DNA of 64,000 bases, taken from contig NZ_CP012150.1 of NCBI RefSeq assembly GCF_001187505.1, forward strand, positions 6,110,048 through 6,174,047, in the 5' to 3' direction. The notes beneath the pieces are model-generated. The model worked only from the letters and a program-made list of their open reading frames with translations. It did no database searches and had not been told where the DNA came from. Below, in pieces: positions 17,859-27,464 of the stretch. The position numbers and the translations under genes are program-made. The stretch is from Mycolicibacterium goodii. Its GTDB lineage: Bacteria; Actinomycetota; Actinomycetes; Mycobacteriales; Mycobacteriaceae. The number at the start of each line of letters is the position of its first letter. The first letter of the stretch is position 1.

Positions 17859-18824
17859 ATGAGCGGCCCAGAGCAGCGTGCCGGTGTCGACCTGACGCAT
17901 CTCGACGAGCCCCTGGCACCGGACATCGGGGTCACCAAACGCGAACTCGTGGATTACCTCGACGCCGTCGCCGACCACATCCTGCCGGTACTGGCCGATC
18001 GACCGCTGACCGTGCTGAGGACATTGCGCGGCCAGAAGCCGTTCGTACAGAAGAACATTCCCAAATACGCACCCGAATGGGTGCGCACCGTGCCGATGTG
18101 GGCCGAGTCGTCGAAGCGCGAAATCCGTTACATCGTCTGCGATGACCGGCGCACACTGCTGTGGCTGGCCAACCAGCGTGCCGTCGAATACCACCCGGCA
18201 CTGGGCCTGGCCGACAACATCTACCGGCCCACTCATCTGGTGCTCGATCTCGATCCGCCCGACGGCGGCGACTTCTCGGCCGTGGTGGCCGTTGCGCATC
18301 TGGTGCGGACCGCGCTGTCGGACTGCGGGCTGTCCGGCGTCGTCAAGACCAGCGGGTCGCGCGGCGTGCACATCTTCGTCCCGATCGACGACGGCGCCCC
18401 CGTCGACGACGTGGCCGCGGCGACACGCGCACTCGCGGCAAGGGCCGAGGCGCTGGACCCCACGATCGCCACGACCGCGTTCATCGTCGAGGATCGCGAG
18501 GGCAAGGTGTTCGTGGATGCCACCCGCTCCGGCGGGGCGACCGTCGCCGCGGCATACAGCCCGCGACTGCGCCCCGGCCTCCCGGTCTCGTTCCCGGTGG
18601 ACTGGGCGGAGTTGGACCACATCACGCCACGCGATTTCACGGTGCACACCGCGATCGACGCGCTGGCCGGCCGCCCGTCGTGGACCGACGCCATGCCTGC
18701 GCCGCAACGCCTGCCTGCCGATCTGATCGAGCAGGGCCACACGATTCCCGTCGCGCGGGTGGCCGCGATGCACGAGGGCAAGCGGCGCGCCAAGGCCCGT
18801 CGGGAACGCGACGCCTCCGGTTAG
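17859..18824 (+). CDS. Stand-alone LigD-type primase-polymerase (POL domain)
   Basis: A 321-residue archaeo-eukaryotic primase-type polymerase matching the POL domain of LigD but without ligase or nuclease domains. The catalytic DLDP (Asp130, Asp132), the SGSRGVH nucleotide-binding motif (about 165-171) and a third Asp in FVDA (residue 220) are all present, so it should be active. Such enzymes add ribonucleotides in end joining or gap repair. Upstream, TAAGGT six bases before the ATG would give a leaderless mRNA. It is divergent from the DUF4185 gene and convergent with the MgtC-like gene. Confidence 0.93.
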   Translation: MSGPEQRAGVDLTHLDEPLAPDIGVTKRELVDYLDAVADHILPVLADRPLTVLRTLRGQKPFVQKNIPKYAPEWVRTVPMWAESSKREIRYIVCDDRRTLLWLANQRAVEYHPALGLADNIYRPTHLVLDLDPPDGGDFSAVVAVAHLVRTALSDCGLSGVVKTSGSRGVHIFVPIDDGAPVDDVAAATRALAARAEALDPTIATTAFIVEDREGKVFVDATRSGGATVAAAYSPRLRPGLPVSFPVDWAELDHITPRDFTVHTAIDALAGRPSWTDAMPAPQRLPADLIEQGHTIPVARVAAMHEGKRRAKARRERDASG

Positions 18825-18876
18825 GACGTCTCCGACGTTACGACCGGTGCGCGCCGCAACCCGGCCGCCCAGCGCC

Positions 18877-19623
18877 CTATTCGGAGTCGTCGTCCATCTG
18901 ATCGACCCGGGTGACCCCGTCGACGGTGGCGAGCATCTTGGTTGCGTCGACGACGCCGGGTCCGGCCAGCGTCATCATGATGGCCACCTCCCCCGGCAGC
19001 GCTGGTGTGCGCGCACCGGGCTGGCCACCCGGAGGGTCGGTGACCATCGACGTCAACTGCCACCGACGCGCGTCGCACACCTGCAGCAACTGGCGCAGGA
19101 TGCCGCGTCCGTCCTGATACACGACATACACCTGCACCGAACCGGACAGCCGCGAGGTGAGCCGACGCACCAGCGGCGCCACGCCGAGCACGATGACGAA
19201 GTGCAGCACCGTGACCACGATCGCCAACGTGAGCAGACCCGCGGCCGCGGCCATGCCGATCGCCGCCGATTCCCAGATCGCGGCGGCCGTGGTGAGGCCC
19301 AGCACCGCACCGCGACGCGTGATGATGATGCCCGCGCCGAGGAAACCGATGCCCGAGACGATCTGCGCCGCCACCCGCGACGGGTCGAGCACCACCGAGC
19401 CCGCGGCCAGCACATCGCCGAAGCCGAATTTGCTGATCAACAGGATCAACGCCGAGGACGTCCCCACGATGGCCTGGGTGCGCACACCGGCGCTCTTGCC
19501 GCGCGTCTCGCGTTCCAGGCCGATCAGCGCGGTGAGCCCGAACGCCGCCAGCAGCTCGACGATCTGCCGCCAGCCCTGCCCCGGTCCGGTGAAGAGCCCA
19601 TCGGCCAACCACATGGTGCCCAT
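18877..19623 (-). CDS. MgtC/SapB family membrane protein
   Basis: A 248-residue protein with about five N-terminal membrane helices and a C-terminal soluble domain (about 160-248) of the ACT-like kind. Family hallmarks are GLERE near residue 35-40, the following KSAGVRTQ, and GIGFLGAG. MgtC proteins modulate ATP synthase and help bacteria cope with low Mg2+ and life in macrophages. The gene is alone between the polymerase and cutinase genes. No Mg-sensing leader is visible. Confidence 0.92.
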   Translation of the reverse strand: MGTMWLADGLFTGPGQGWRQIVELLAAFGLTALIGLERETRGKSAGVRTQAIVGTSSALILLISKFGFGDVLAAGSVVLDPSRVAAQIVSGIGFLGAGIIITRRGAVLGLTTAAAIWESAAIGMAAAAGLLTLAIVVTVLHFVIVLGVAPLVRRLTSRLSGSVQVYVVYQDGRGILRQLLQVCDARRWQLTSMVTDPPGGQPGARTPALPGEVAIMMTLAGPGVVDATKMLATVDGVTRVDQMDDDSE

Positions 19624-19638
19624 GACCGGCCACGGTAA

Positions 19639-20616
19639 TCACCGAGCTTGTGTATCGCCTGTCGGCCGGTGGACCGCGGTGACCATCCCGACCTCGGGCG
19701 CCGGCTCGACCGTCGACGGCCCGGGCAGTTGGTAACCCGGCGTCTCGGGCACGTACCCCGGCGGCGCAGGGACGTATCCCGGTGGCGGGCCGTGCACCGA
19801 CGAGTTCGGGTCGTATCCGGGCGTGGCGGGGCCGTACACCGGCCCGTACCCCGGCTCATACCCCGGCCCGTACCCGCCGTCGGGCACCGACCCGTACCCC
19901 GGCACCTGCAGACCGGACCCGGCGAGCAGGTTGGCCGCCGCGAACGCCGCGGCCTGGGTGGTGTAGGCGGGCACATAGCCGTCGGTGTGGCCGCTCCACT
20001 CGTTGCCCGGACCCGCGTGGCAGATCGGGTCGCTGGGGTTGCACAGGTCGATCGCCTTGGAGCTGAGCGGCAGGCTCCTGGTCGACAGCGCCTCGCCGGT
20101 GCGGGTGGCCACATCACCGAAGGTGACCACCGCCGCGACGGCGCTCACATACTCGGGCGGCAGCGGATCGGCCCAGGTGATACCCGCCAGCTTGTTGCCT
20201 GCGACGATGTTGATCACGCTCGCGCCCTGCGAGTAGCCGCCCAACACGATCTCGGTGCCGGGGCAGGACGACACCGTGGATTTGATGTGCGAGATCGCGT
20301 CTTTGGCGCCGTCCCCGCCGTGCAACTGCAACTTGCTGGCCTTGTAGTCCACCGCGTAGGTGTCGATGTCCAAACCTGCGGACTGTTTGCGCAGCGAGTC
20401 GACGAACGCGTTGCCGACGCGGCCGAGACCGGGCGGCTCGTCGGTGCCGCGCGCGAACACCACCTCGGCGTCGGCACAGTCGTCGGCCGACGCGACCGGC
20501 GCAGGGGCGACGAGCAGGACGCCCGCGGCCAGCAGCACCGCGCCGCCCATTCCCGGCCAGCGACCGGCCGGTCGCACGCGCCCGGGCCGGAGGCTGGCAA
20601 TACGGCGACAGAGCAT
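19639..20616 (-). CDS. Secreted cutinase-family serine esterase with Pro/Gly/Tyr-rich tail
   Basis: A 325-residue exported alpha/beta hydrolase. The signal peptide ends near VASA (residue 44). The nucleophile Ser129 sits in GYSQG, and Asp196 and His210 complete the triad within NPSDPIC and SGHTDG. Paired cysteines at 192 and 199 fit the family. Residues 225-325 are an unusual tail rich in PGY/GPGY repeats, longer than in simple cutinases and perhaps a wall-binding region. A TAGATT six bases before the ATG suggests a leaderless transcript. Substrates of mycobacterial relatives are lipid esters; this one is untested. Confidence 0.92.
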   Translation of the reverse strand: MLCRRIASLRPGRVRPAGRWPGMGGAVLLAAGVLLVAPAPVASADDCADAEVVFARGTDEPPGLGRVGNAFVDSLRKQSAGLDIDTYAVDYKASKLQLHGGDGAKDAISHIKSTVSSCPGTEIVLGGYSQGASVINIVAGNKLAGITWADPLPPEYVSAVAAVVTFGDVATRTGEALSTRSLPLSSKAIDLCNPSDPICHAGPGNEWSGHTDGYVPAYTTQAAAFAAANLLAGSGLQVPGYGSVPDGGYGPGYEPGYGPVYGPATPGYDPNSSVHGPPPGYVPAPPGYVPETPGYQLPGPSTVEPAPEVGMVTAVHRPTGDTQAR

Positions 20617-20739
20617 GCGGTGAATCTAACCGGCATGAGGCCCGATTGCGACGCCCCGGTCCCTTGGGCCTATGGACACCGCGCGGCGTGCGGCGAATTA
20701 TCAAGAAGGTCAATATAAGCGCTGGCTTCAGGAGGGGTC

Positions 20740-22149
20740 ATGCCCACGACCGATCCGACGTTCTACCGCACCCCCACCCACGCCGTCACCGCCGAGCCCG
20801 AGCACCTCGCCTACGTGGTGGCCTTCGACCCGACGGGCAGGCAACACGACGCGCTGGCCGTGGTCGACTGCGACGCCGGGTCCACCAGCTTCGGGCAGGT
20901 GGTCGGCTGGACCGACCTTCCGACATCCGGCAACGAGCTGCACCACTTCGGGTGGAACGCGTGCTCGAGCGCGCTGTGCCATGACGGGCACGGCCACCAC
21001 GACACCCTGGAGCGCCGGTACCTGCTGGTGCCGGGGCTGCGGTCGTCGACGATCCACGTCCTGGACACCAAGCCCGACCCTCGCCGCCCGTCGCTCACCC
21101 GCACGATCGGCGCCGACGAACTGGCCGCCAAGGCCGGCTACTCGCGTCCTCACACGGTGCACTGCGGACCCGACGGCATCTTCATGTCCGCGCTGGGCGG
21201 CGCCAACGGTGCCGACGGTCCCGGCGGCATCGCACTGATCGACCACGACACGTTCGAGGTCATCGGACCGTGGGAAATCGAACGCGGCTCACAGTATCTG
21301 GCCTACGACGTCTGGTGGCACCGCGACTTCGACACCGTGATCACCTCGGAGTGGGCCACGCCGTCGATGGTCGAGGACGGGCTCGACCCGCAGGATCTGC
21401 TCGGCCACCGCTTCGGCCACCACGTGAACTTCTGGAGCATGTCCGAGCGGACACTGACCCAGCGCGTCGACCTCGGCGAGCACCACCAGATGGTGCTGGA
21501 ACTGCGACCGGCCCACAACCCTTCCCACGCATGGGGATTCGTCGACTCGGTGATCAACACCGAGGATCTGTCGGCCTCGGTGTGGCTGTGGCACAGAGAC
21601 GGCGACCGGTGGTCTATCGACGAGGTGATCAACATCCCCGCCGAACCCGCCGCAGCGGACGACCTGCCGCCGTTGCTGCGCCCATTCGGCGCCACTCCCC
21701 CGTTGGCCACCGACATCGACCTTTCGGTCGATGACCGCTGGCTCTACGTATCATGCTGGGGCACAGGAGAACTCAAACAGTACGACGTCAGCGATCCGTT
21801 CCATCCGCGCGAGACGGCATCGGTGCGCCTCGGCGGGATCGCGCGGCGGGAACCGCACCCGGCGGCACCTGATCAGCGGTTGGCCGGCGGACCGCAGATG
21901 GTCGAGATCAGCCGCGACGGTCGACGCGTGTACGTCACCAACTCCCTGTACTCGTCGTGGGACGACGCGTTCTACCCCGACGGCGTCGGCGCATGGATGG
22001 CCAAGCTCGATGCCGACGTCGCCGAAGGCGGCCTCGTCCCGGACAACCGGTTCTTCCTGCACGACGGGGATTTTCGGGGGCTGCGCGTCCACCAGACCCG
22101 GCTGCAGGGCGGTGACGCGTCGAGCGACTCGTACTGCTACACCAGCTGA
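20740..22149 (+). CDS. SBP56-family protein (selenium-binding protein / methanethiol oxidase-like)
   Basis: A 469-residue beta-propeller protein. The N-terminal CSSALC pair followed by a His-rich stretch (HDGHGHH), then SRPHTVHCGPDG and HHVNFWSM, are conserved in SBP56/methanethiol oxidases, which use a metal centre to oxidise methanethiol to formaldehyde, H2S and H2O2. An AGGAGGGG site precedes the ATG. It is followed 93 bases later by a redox fusion protein on the same strand. Function in mycobacteria is not known to me. Confidence 0.92.
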   Translation: MPTTDPTFYRTPTHAVTAEPEHLAYVVAFDPTGRQHDALAVVDCDAGSTSFGQVVGWTDLPTSGNELHHFGWNACSSALCHDGHGHHDTLERRYLLVPGLRSSTIHVLDTKPDPRRPSLTRTIGADELAAKAGYSRPHTVHCGPDGIFMSALGGANGADGPGGIALIDHDTFEVIGPWEIERGSQYLAYDVWWHRDFDTVITSEWATPSMVEDGLDPQDLLGHRFGHHVNFWSMSERTLTQRVDLGEHHQMVLELRPAHNPSHAWGFVDSVINTEDLSASVWLWHRDGDRWSIDEVINIPAEPAAADDLPPLLRPFGATPPLATDIDLSVDDRWLYVSCWGTGELKQYDVSDPFHPRETASVRLGGIARREPHPAAPDQRLAGGPQMVEISRDGRRVYVTNSLYSSWDDAFYPDGVGAWMAKLDADVAEGGLVPDNRFFLHDGDFRGLRVHQTRLQGGDASSDSYCYTS

Positions 22150-22242
22150 CCACAACAGTTGAGGCCGATGCCTCATGCGCGGCGCCAACCGCGCGGCGGA
22201 CGCTTCCGGCATGACTTTCCAAGACCATGCCCGGAGGCAGTG

Positions 22243-23871
22243 ATGTTCACCATCGACGAGTTGGCCACGGTCCCACTGTTCTCCGAGCTCGAGGACAAGG
22301 CGCTGGAGTACCTCGCCGGTGAGGTGGAAGACGTCCGTCTGCTGCCGGGCGAATACGTCGCGCACGAGGGCGACGCCCGCGCCCTGGCCATCGTGATCGA
22401 CGGCAAAACCGAACTGACCAAACAGGTCAACGGCGTCGAGCAGGTGATCGGCGTCCGGTTCCCCGGTGAACTCGGCGGCGAGATCCCGATGACGCTCGGC
22501 ACGCCGTTGCCCGCAGGCATGCGGGCCGTCGGACCGGCGCGTGTGCTCAAGATGACCGCCGAGGTCTACCACACACTCGCGGCCATGGCGCCCGAGATCG
22601 CCGCGGCGGTCGGCGCCGCGGCGCTGGAACGTATCGAGATGCTCAGCAACGCCGCCGCGCACCCGGTCGAACCCGCACTGTTCGTCATCGGCCCACGGCT
22701 GGACCCACAGGTGCACCGCTGCGACAGTTTCCTGCGGCGCAACGAGATTCCCTACCGGCGACTGGATCCCGACGAATCCGCGGCGATCGCCGTCGGCGGC
22801 GACGCACCCGGTGGCCGCTATCCGCTGGTGGTGCTCCGCGACGGCACCCGGTTGACCGCCCCGACCATGCGAGCCGTGGCCACAGTGGCCGGGCTGACCG
22901 TCGCGCCGAGCCGCCCGCACTATGACGTGGTGATCGTCGGTGGCGGTCCGGCCGGGTTGACCGCGGCGGTCAACGGCGCCTCGGAGGGACTGCGGACCGC
23001 GTTGATCGAAACCTTCGCCCCCGGCGGGCAGGCGGGCACCTCGACCCGCATCGAGAACTACACGGGCTTCCCGTATGGCGTGTCCGGGGATGAACTCGCG
23101 AGCCGGACCCTGCGACAGGCCAAACGCCTCGGCGCCGAGATCGTCGTGACCCGACGCGTCGAGGCCATCGATCCCACCGCGATGACCGTCCGGCTCGACG
23201 GCGACGACGTCATCGCGACACGGGCGATCATCCTGGCGATGGGCGTGCAGTGGCGCCAACTCGACACCGTGGACCGGTTCGTCGGCTCGGGTGTCTATTA
23301 CGGTGCGGCGCGCAGCGACGCCGGGTTGGCGCAGGGCAACGACGTGTATCTGGTCGGCGCGGGCAACTCGGCCGGCCAGGCCGCCATCTTCTTCTCCAAT
23401 CACGCGCGATCGGTGACCCTGCTCGCACGCGGCGACACCCTCGCCGAGAGCATGTCCGCCTACCTCGTCGAGCAGATCGCCACCAAGGCGAACATCCGGG
23501 TGCAGACCCGCTCCGAGGTCGTCGCGGTGCACGGCGACGACCGGCTCACCGCGATCGACGTCGCCGATCGGCGGACGGGCAGCACGACGCGACACCACAC
23601 CGGTGTGCTGTTCGTGCTCATCGGCGCCGAGGCGGCAACCGACTGGCTACCGGCCGACATCGCGCGCGACGAACACGGATTCGTTCTGACCGGCCCCGAC
23701 GCGATGAAGGCCGGGCCGTGGACGGGTGAGCGTGAACCACTCGTGCTCGAGACGAGTGCGCCGGGCGTCTTCGCCATCGGCGACATCCGGTCCGGATCGG
23801 TCAAGCGGGTCGCGGCCTCGGTCGGCGAAGGAGGCGTCGCGATCGCGCTCGTCCACCGCTACCTGCAGTGA
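22243..23871 (+). CDS. cNMP-binding / glutaredoxin-like / thioredoxin-reductase-like FAD fusion protein
   Basis: A 542-residue protein with three parts. A cyclic-nucleotide-binding-like domain covers about 5-135 (PGELGGEIP block). A thioredoxin-fold-like segment covers about 145-220, with a single Cys in the active-site region (VHRCDSFLRRNEIPY). A FAD/NAD(P)H oxidoreductase domain covers about 225-540, with GGGPAG for FAD, GAGNSAGQAA for NAD(P)H and a final FAIGDIR. Where thioredoxin reductase has its CXXC, this protein reads GVYYGAARSDAG, so it cannot do classical dithiol reduction. The ATG at 22243 follows GGAGG. Partner and signal are unknown. Confidence 0.88.
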   Translation: MFTIDELATVPLFSELEDKALEYLAGEVEDVRLLPGEYVAHEGDARALAIVIDGKTELTKQVNGVEQVIGVRFPGELGGEIPMTLGTPLPAGMRAVGPARVLKMTAEVYHTLAAMAPEIAAAVGAAALERIEMLSNAAAHPVEPALFVIGPRLDPQVHRCDSFLRRNEIPYRRLDPDESAAIAVGGDAPGGRYPLVVLRDGTRLTAPTMRAVATVAGLTVAPSRPHYDVVIVGGGPAGLTAAVNGASEGLRTALIETFAPGGQAGTSTRIENYTGFPYGVSGDELASRTLRQAKRLGAEIVVTRRVEAIDPTAMTVRLDGDDVIATRAIILAMGVQWRQLDTVDRFVGSGVYYGAARSDAGLAQGNDVYLVGAGNSAGQAAIFFSNHARSVTLLARGDTLAESMSAYLVEQIATKANIRVQTRSEVVAVHGDDRLTAIDVADRRTGSTTRHHTGVLFVLIGAEAATDWLPADIARDEHGFVLTGPDAMKAGPWTGEREPLVLETSAPGVFAIGDIRSGSVKRVAASVGEGGVAIALVHRYLQ

Positions 23872-23882
23872 GCACGCACACC

Positions 23883-23908
23883 AAAAAAGGGCCGCATCTC
23901 TGCGGCCC
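23883..23908 (-). terminator. Intrinsic terminator after ssrA
   Basis: GGGCCGCA and TGCGGCCC form a perfect 8-bp stem with a 4-base loop at 23889-23908. On the minus strand it is followed by six T residues, giving a textbook terminator for tmRNA. It lies 12 bases after the oxidoreductase stop and may also stop plus-strand transcripts. Confidence 0.9.
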
Positions 23909-23922
23909 TTCTTCGGTCAAAC

Positions 23923-24290
23923 GGTGGAGCTGCCGGGAATTGAACCCGGGTCCTACGGCATGTCCTCGAGGCTTCTCCGTGCGCAGTTCGCTATGCCTCT
24001 ACTCGGATCTCCCGGTCACGCGAACAAGCCGAGATGACGATCCCAGTCGCTGTTTGATGTCCCCATGAGTTCCGCGACCGAACTCATGGGTGGGTCCCTC
24101 TAGCTGATGCCAGGGTCCGGGCCGAGGGCGCTCCCGGTCTGACAGACCAGCCGTCGCTTAGGCAGCGAGGGCGTAGTCGCGCTGATTGGAATCGGCGCTT
24201 AATTGGTTGCAACGACGCTTACGGTGGTCTCTTGCCTGCACCGGCACGCTTCCCTTGATTCGATGCTCGAAGTCGAAACCGTTCAGCCCC
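23923..24290 (-). ncRNA. ssrA: Transfer-messenger RNA (tmRNA)
   Basis: About 368 bases. The 5' end GGGGCTG pairs with CAGCTCC near the 3' end to form the tRNA-like acceptor stem, and a T-arm (GGGTTCAATTCCCGG region) precedes it. The genome reads CCG where CCA is needed, so the final A must be added after transcription. The mRNA-like part encodes the tag ADSNQRDYALAA followed by TAA, antisense of about 24159-24197, the actinobacterial proteolysis tag. tmRNA rescues stalled ribosomes together with SmpB, encoded about 1 kb upstream on the same strand. Confidence 0.97.
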
Positions 24291-24384
24291 TTGTTCAGTT
24301 GTGAATCAACACTCCTGCCGTGGCAGGACTACCCATGATACGTGTTCGGCAACGCCGAGTTCCACCCATTTAATCCCGCCGCCT

Positions 24385-24440
24385 CGAGTGTGCATCGTCG
24401 GCGAGAAAATCGGCGAAATCTCGCCATGGCTGCACACTCG
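24385..24440. repeat. Palindromic intergenic repeat element, copy 1
   Basis: CGAGTGTGCA at 24385-24394 and TGCACACTCG at 24431-24440 form a perfect 10-bp inverted repeat around 36 bases. Inside, GGCGAGA and TCTCGCC form a second 7-bp stem. A near-identical arrangement lies between nuoF and nuoG. This copy occupies most of the gap between ssrA and the broken transporter gene. Confidence 0.75.
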
Positions 24441-24459
24441 GCGAAGGGCATACGGCGAC

Positions 24460-25338
24460 TCAACCTGCGGCGATCATCGCGACCGCGGCCAGCGCCAGCA
24501 CCATGCCGACGGCCTGCCAGCGTGACACCCGCTCCCGCAGCACCACGATCGCGAGCAGCACCGTCGCCGCAGGGTACAGCGACATCAACACCCCGGCCAG
24601 CGACAGCAGCGACGCCTGCAGCGCCAGCAGCATCGCGATGTTGGCCCCCACGTCGAGGAAGGCCGCGAGCACCGCGAGCCGCAGCGGGTTGCCCGACGGC
24701 GGCCTCAGGTTGCGGCTCACCGCCGCGATGAGGACCACCAGCACCGTCGCCGAGGCGCGGGCGAACACCAGCGGCCACAGCCTCGCCTCCACCGGCGCCT
24801 GGTCGATCAGCACGAAGTTGAGCCCGAACGCCAGGCCCGAGCCGACGGTCAGCCACGCCACGGTCGGGGTGAACCGGTGCTCCTTCACATCTTCATCGGT
24901 GTCTGTTGCTCTTCGCGCAAGCGGCTCATCGGAGGTTTCCCGGCTGACCAGCACCACCGCCACCAGGGCGACCACCACACCCTAGGCGGCGATCACCCCG
25001 GGCCGCTCCCCCAACGCCAGGCCGACACCGACCGGCAGGGCCGCGACCAGGATCGCCGTCAGCGGCGAGACAACCGAAATCGGGCCGGATCCGAGCGCGG
25101 CGTAGAACCACCACACCCCGAACGCCTGCGACACCCCGCACAACACGCCCCACAGCACCCCTGCCTGTGAGATGTCCCCGCCGACGATCACCGCGATGAC
25201 GGCCAGGGCCACCATCGCGATCGGGTAGGACACCAGCACCACCCGCAGCGCGGCGACGCGGCGCGACGCCAGCCCGCCGACGAAATCGCTGACCCCGTAT
25301 CCCAGCGCCGACGCCAGCGCCAGGACCAGTCCGATCAG
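24460..25338 (-). pseudogene. EamA/DMT-family transporter interrupted by an in-frame amber stop
   Basis: Two reading frames in the same phase encode the halves of a roughly 292-residue, ten-helix drug/metabolite transporter. They are separated only by a TAG at 24982-24984 (read on the minus strand). A single C-to-T change from CAG (Gln) would explain it, restoring ERPGVIAAQGVVVALVAVVL. No ATG or GTG precedes the N-terminal membrane helix; the best fit is a CTG at 25338 overlapping the smpB stop as CTGA, giving [16 protein letters not shown] truncated start at the GTG at 25242 is the only standard one. The 24460-24978 half could also start internally. Probably non-functional, or a sequence error. 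Confidence 0.75.
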
Positions 25339-25820
25339 ATCTTGCCCTTGGCTCGGCGGCCCAGCTCGCGGATCACCTCGCGCTGGGCGTCACGGCGGGC
25401 GAGGTCCTGGCGCTTGTCGTGGGCCTGCTTGCCGCGGGCCAGCGCCAGCTCGACCTTGACCTTGCCGTCGGTGAAGTAGATCGACAGCGGCACCAGGGTG
25501 AGGTTGCCGTCGCGGATCTTGCCGATCAGGTTGTCGATCTGCTTGCGGTGCAGCAGCAGCTTGCGGTTGCGCCGCGGCGCGTGGTTGGTCCAGGTGCCGT
25601 GGTGATATTCGGCGATGTGGACGTTGCGCAGCCAGATCTCGCCGTCGTCCACCGTCGCGAACGCGTCGGCCAGCGACGCCTGCCCTTCGCGCAGGCTCTT
25701 GACCTCCGTGCCCATCAACACGATCCCGGCCTCGTAGGTGTCGAGGATCGCGTAGTTGTGTCGCGCCTTGCGGTTGGTGGCGACCACCTTGTTGTTGCTC
25801 GAGGCGCTCTTCTTGGTCAC
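25335..25820 (-). CDS. smpB: SsrA-binding protein SmpB
   Basis: A 161-residue basic RNA-binding protein that carries tmRNA into stalled ribosomes. Family features are NRKARHNY near the start, [13 protein letters not shown] [18 protein letters not shown], and the C-terminal basic tail [18 protein letters not shown] ending in RAKGKI. A GTG start follows the upstream ftsX stop by 10 bases. It is encoded close to its RNA partner ssrA. Length is typical. Confidence 0.97.
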   Translation of the reverse strand: MTKKSASSNNKVVATNRKARHNYAILDTYEAGIVLMGTEVKSLREGQASLADAFATVDDGEIWLRNVHIAEYHHGTWTNHAPRRNRKLLLHRKQIDNLIGKIRDGNLTLVPLSIYFTDGKVKVELALARGKQAHDKRQDLARRDAQREVIRELGRRAKGKI

Positions 25821-25830
25821 GTCGTCTCCA

Positions 25831-26727
25831 CTACCTACGTACGTACAGCCGCAGCGTCACATACGCGGTGATACCGGACATCGCGAGCCCGAGGAACAAC
25901 ATCCATGGCGCGCTGTAGTACAGGATGTCCGCGTAGTCGACCTTGGCGATCAGATTGGCTTGATAGAACTGGTCCAGCGCTTTCTCCAGGAACAACGCCC
26001 GCACCACGATCAATCCGACGATCGCGAGGACGACACCGATGAGCGCGGCGAGCATCGCCTCGACGAGGAACGGCAGCTGCGTGTACCAGCGCGTCGCACC
26101 GACCAGACGCATGATGCCGATCTCGGTGCGCCGCGTGTAGGCGGCCACCTGCACCATGTTCGCGATCAGCAGCACCGCGCCGATCGCCTGGACGAGCGCC
26201 ACCGCGAACGCCGCGCTGCTGATGCCGTCGAGGACCGCGAACAACCGGTCGATCAGCTCCTTCTGGTTGAGCACGTTGAGCACGCCGGGTTGGCCGATCA
26301 TGGCCTTGTCGAAGTCCTCGTGCTTCTCCGGATCGACCAGCTTGACCACGAACGATGCCGGGAACGCGTCCTTGCCCGCGACGTCCTTGTATTGCGGGAA
26401 CTTCTTGATCGCGTCGTCGTAGGCCTGTTCGCGGTTGAGGAACCGCAGTGACCGCACGTCGTCGCGGTCGTCGATCTTGCGGTACAGCGCCTTGCACGCA
26501 TCCGAGTCACACGTCGGGTCGTTGGCCGAGATGTCGTCGGTGAGGAAGACCTGGCTCTCCACCCGGTCCAGGTAGATCTCGCGCGACTGATCGGCCAGCC
26601 GCACGACCAGCAAGCCGCCACCGAACAGCCCGATGGAGATTGCCGTGGTGAGGACCATCGCCACGGTCATAGTGACGTTGCGACGAAGTCCGGTCAGAAC
26701 TTCATTGATGAGAAAGCCGAAGCGCAC
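25831..26727 (-). CDS. ftsX: Cell-division ABC transporter permease FtsX
   Basis: A 298-residue membrane protein of four helices (one near 18-40, three in the C-terminal 140 residues). The large extracellular loop at about 45-165 contains a Cys pair (PTCDSDAC) typical of mycobacterial FtsX. With FtsE it transmits ATP-driven signals to cell-wall hydrolases such as RipC in mycobacteria. The GTG start is directly after the ftsE stop (TAAGTG), so the two are translationally coupled. Confidence 0.96.
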   Translation of the reverse strand: MRFGFLINEVLTGLRRNVTMTVAMVLTTAISIGLFGGGLLVVRLADQSREIYLDRVESQVFLTDDISANDPTCDSDACKALYRKIDDRDDVRSLRFLNREQAYDDAIKKFPQYKDVAGKDAFPASFVVKLVDPEKHEDFDKAMIGQPGVLNVLNQKELIDRLFAVLDGISSAAFAVALVQAIGAVLLIANMVQVAAYTRRTEIGIMRLVGATRWYTQLPFLVEAMLAALIGVVLAIVGLIVVRALFLEKALDQFYQANLIAKVDYADILYYSAPWMLFLGLAMSGITAYVTLRLYVRR

Positions 26728-27417
26728 TTAGCGATCCATTCCGTAGACGCCGCGCTGCTCATCACGGATCAGCCGGCCGAGTTCGAGTTCGACGACCCGC
26801 TGACGCATGGAGTCGACGATGTGATGGTCGTGGGTGGCCATCACCACGGTGGTCCCGGTGCGGTTGATCCGCTCGAGGAGATCCATGATGTCCTTGCTGG
26901 TCTCCGGGTCCAGGTTGCCGGTGGGCTCGTCGGCGATCAGCACCAGCGGCCGGTTGACGAACGCGCGGGCGATGGCCACCCGCTGCTGCTCGCCACCGGA
27001 GAGTTCACTGGGTAGGCGGTTGGCCTTGCCGGACAGACCCACCATCTCCAGCACGTCGGGCACCACCCGGTTGATGGTGTCGGCGCGCTTGCCGATCACC
27101 TCCAGCGCGAAGGCCACGTTCTCGAACACCGTCTTCTGCTGGAGCAGACGGAAATCCTGGAACACGCAGCCGATCACCTGGCGCAGGCTCGGGACGTGGC
27201 GGCCGGGCAGCTTGTTGACGTGGAACTTCGACACCCGCACGTCGCCGGACGTCGGGGTCTCGGCCGCCAGCAGCAGCCGCATGAACGTCGACTTGCCCGA
27301 TCCCGACGGGCCGATGAGGAAGACGAACTCACCCTTGTCGATCTTCAACGAGACGTCGTCGAGGGCTGGGCGCGCCGAAGACTTGTACTGCTTCGTCACG
27401 TGGTCGAGGGTGATCAT
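26728..27417 (-). CDS. ftsE: Cell-division ATP-binding protein FtsE
   Basis: A 229-residue ABC ATPase partner of FtsX. Walker [10 protein letters not shown] (about 36-44), Q-loop region FQDFRLL, signature [14 protein letters not shown], Walker [12 protein letters not shown] and the switch His in ATHDHHIV are complete. The start is taken as the ATG at 27417 to match the MITLDHVTK beginning of the M. tuberculosis protein; the GTG one codon earlier is possible. Confidence 0.97.
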   Translation of the reverse strand: MITLDHVTKQYKSSARPALDDVSLKIDKGEFVFLIGPSGSGKSTFMRLLLAAETPTSGDVRVSKFHVNKLPGRHVPSLRQVIGCVFQDFRLLQQKTVFENVAFALEVIGKRADTINRVVPDVLEMVGLSGKANRLPSELSGGEQQRVAIARAFVNRPLVLIADEPTGNLDPETSKDIMDLLERINRTGTTVVMATHDHHIVDSMRQRVVELELGRLIRDEQRGVYGMDR

Positions 27418-27464
27418 CACGGCACGCCAGTGTAGCGGTGCGAGCGCGTGCGCCGAGCCACGCG

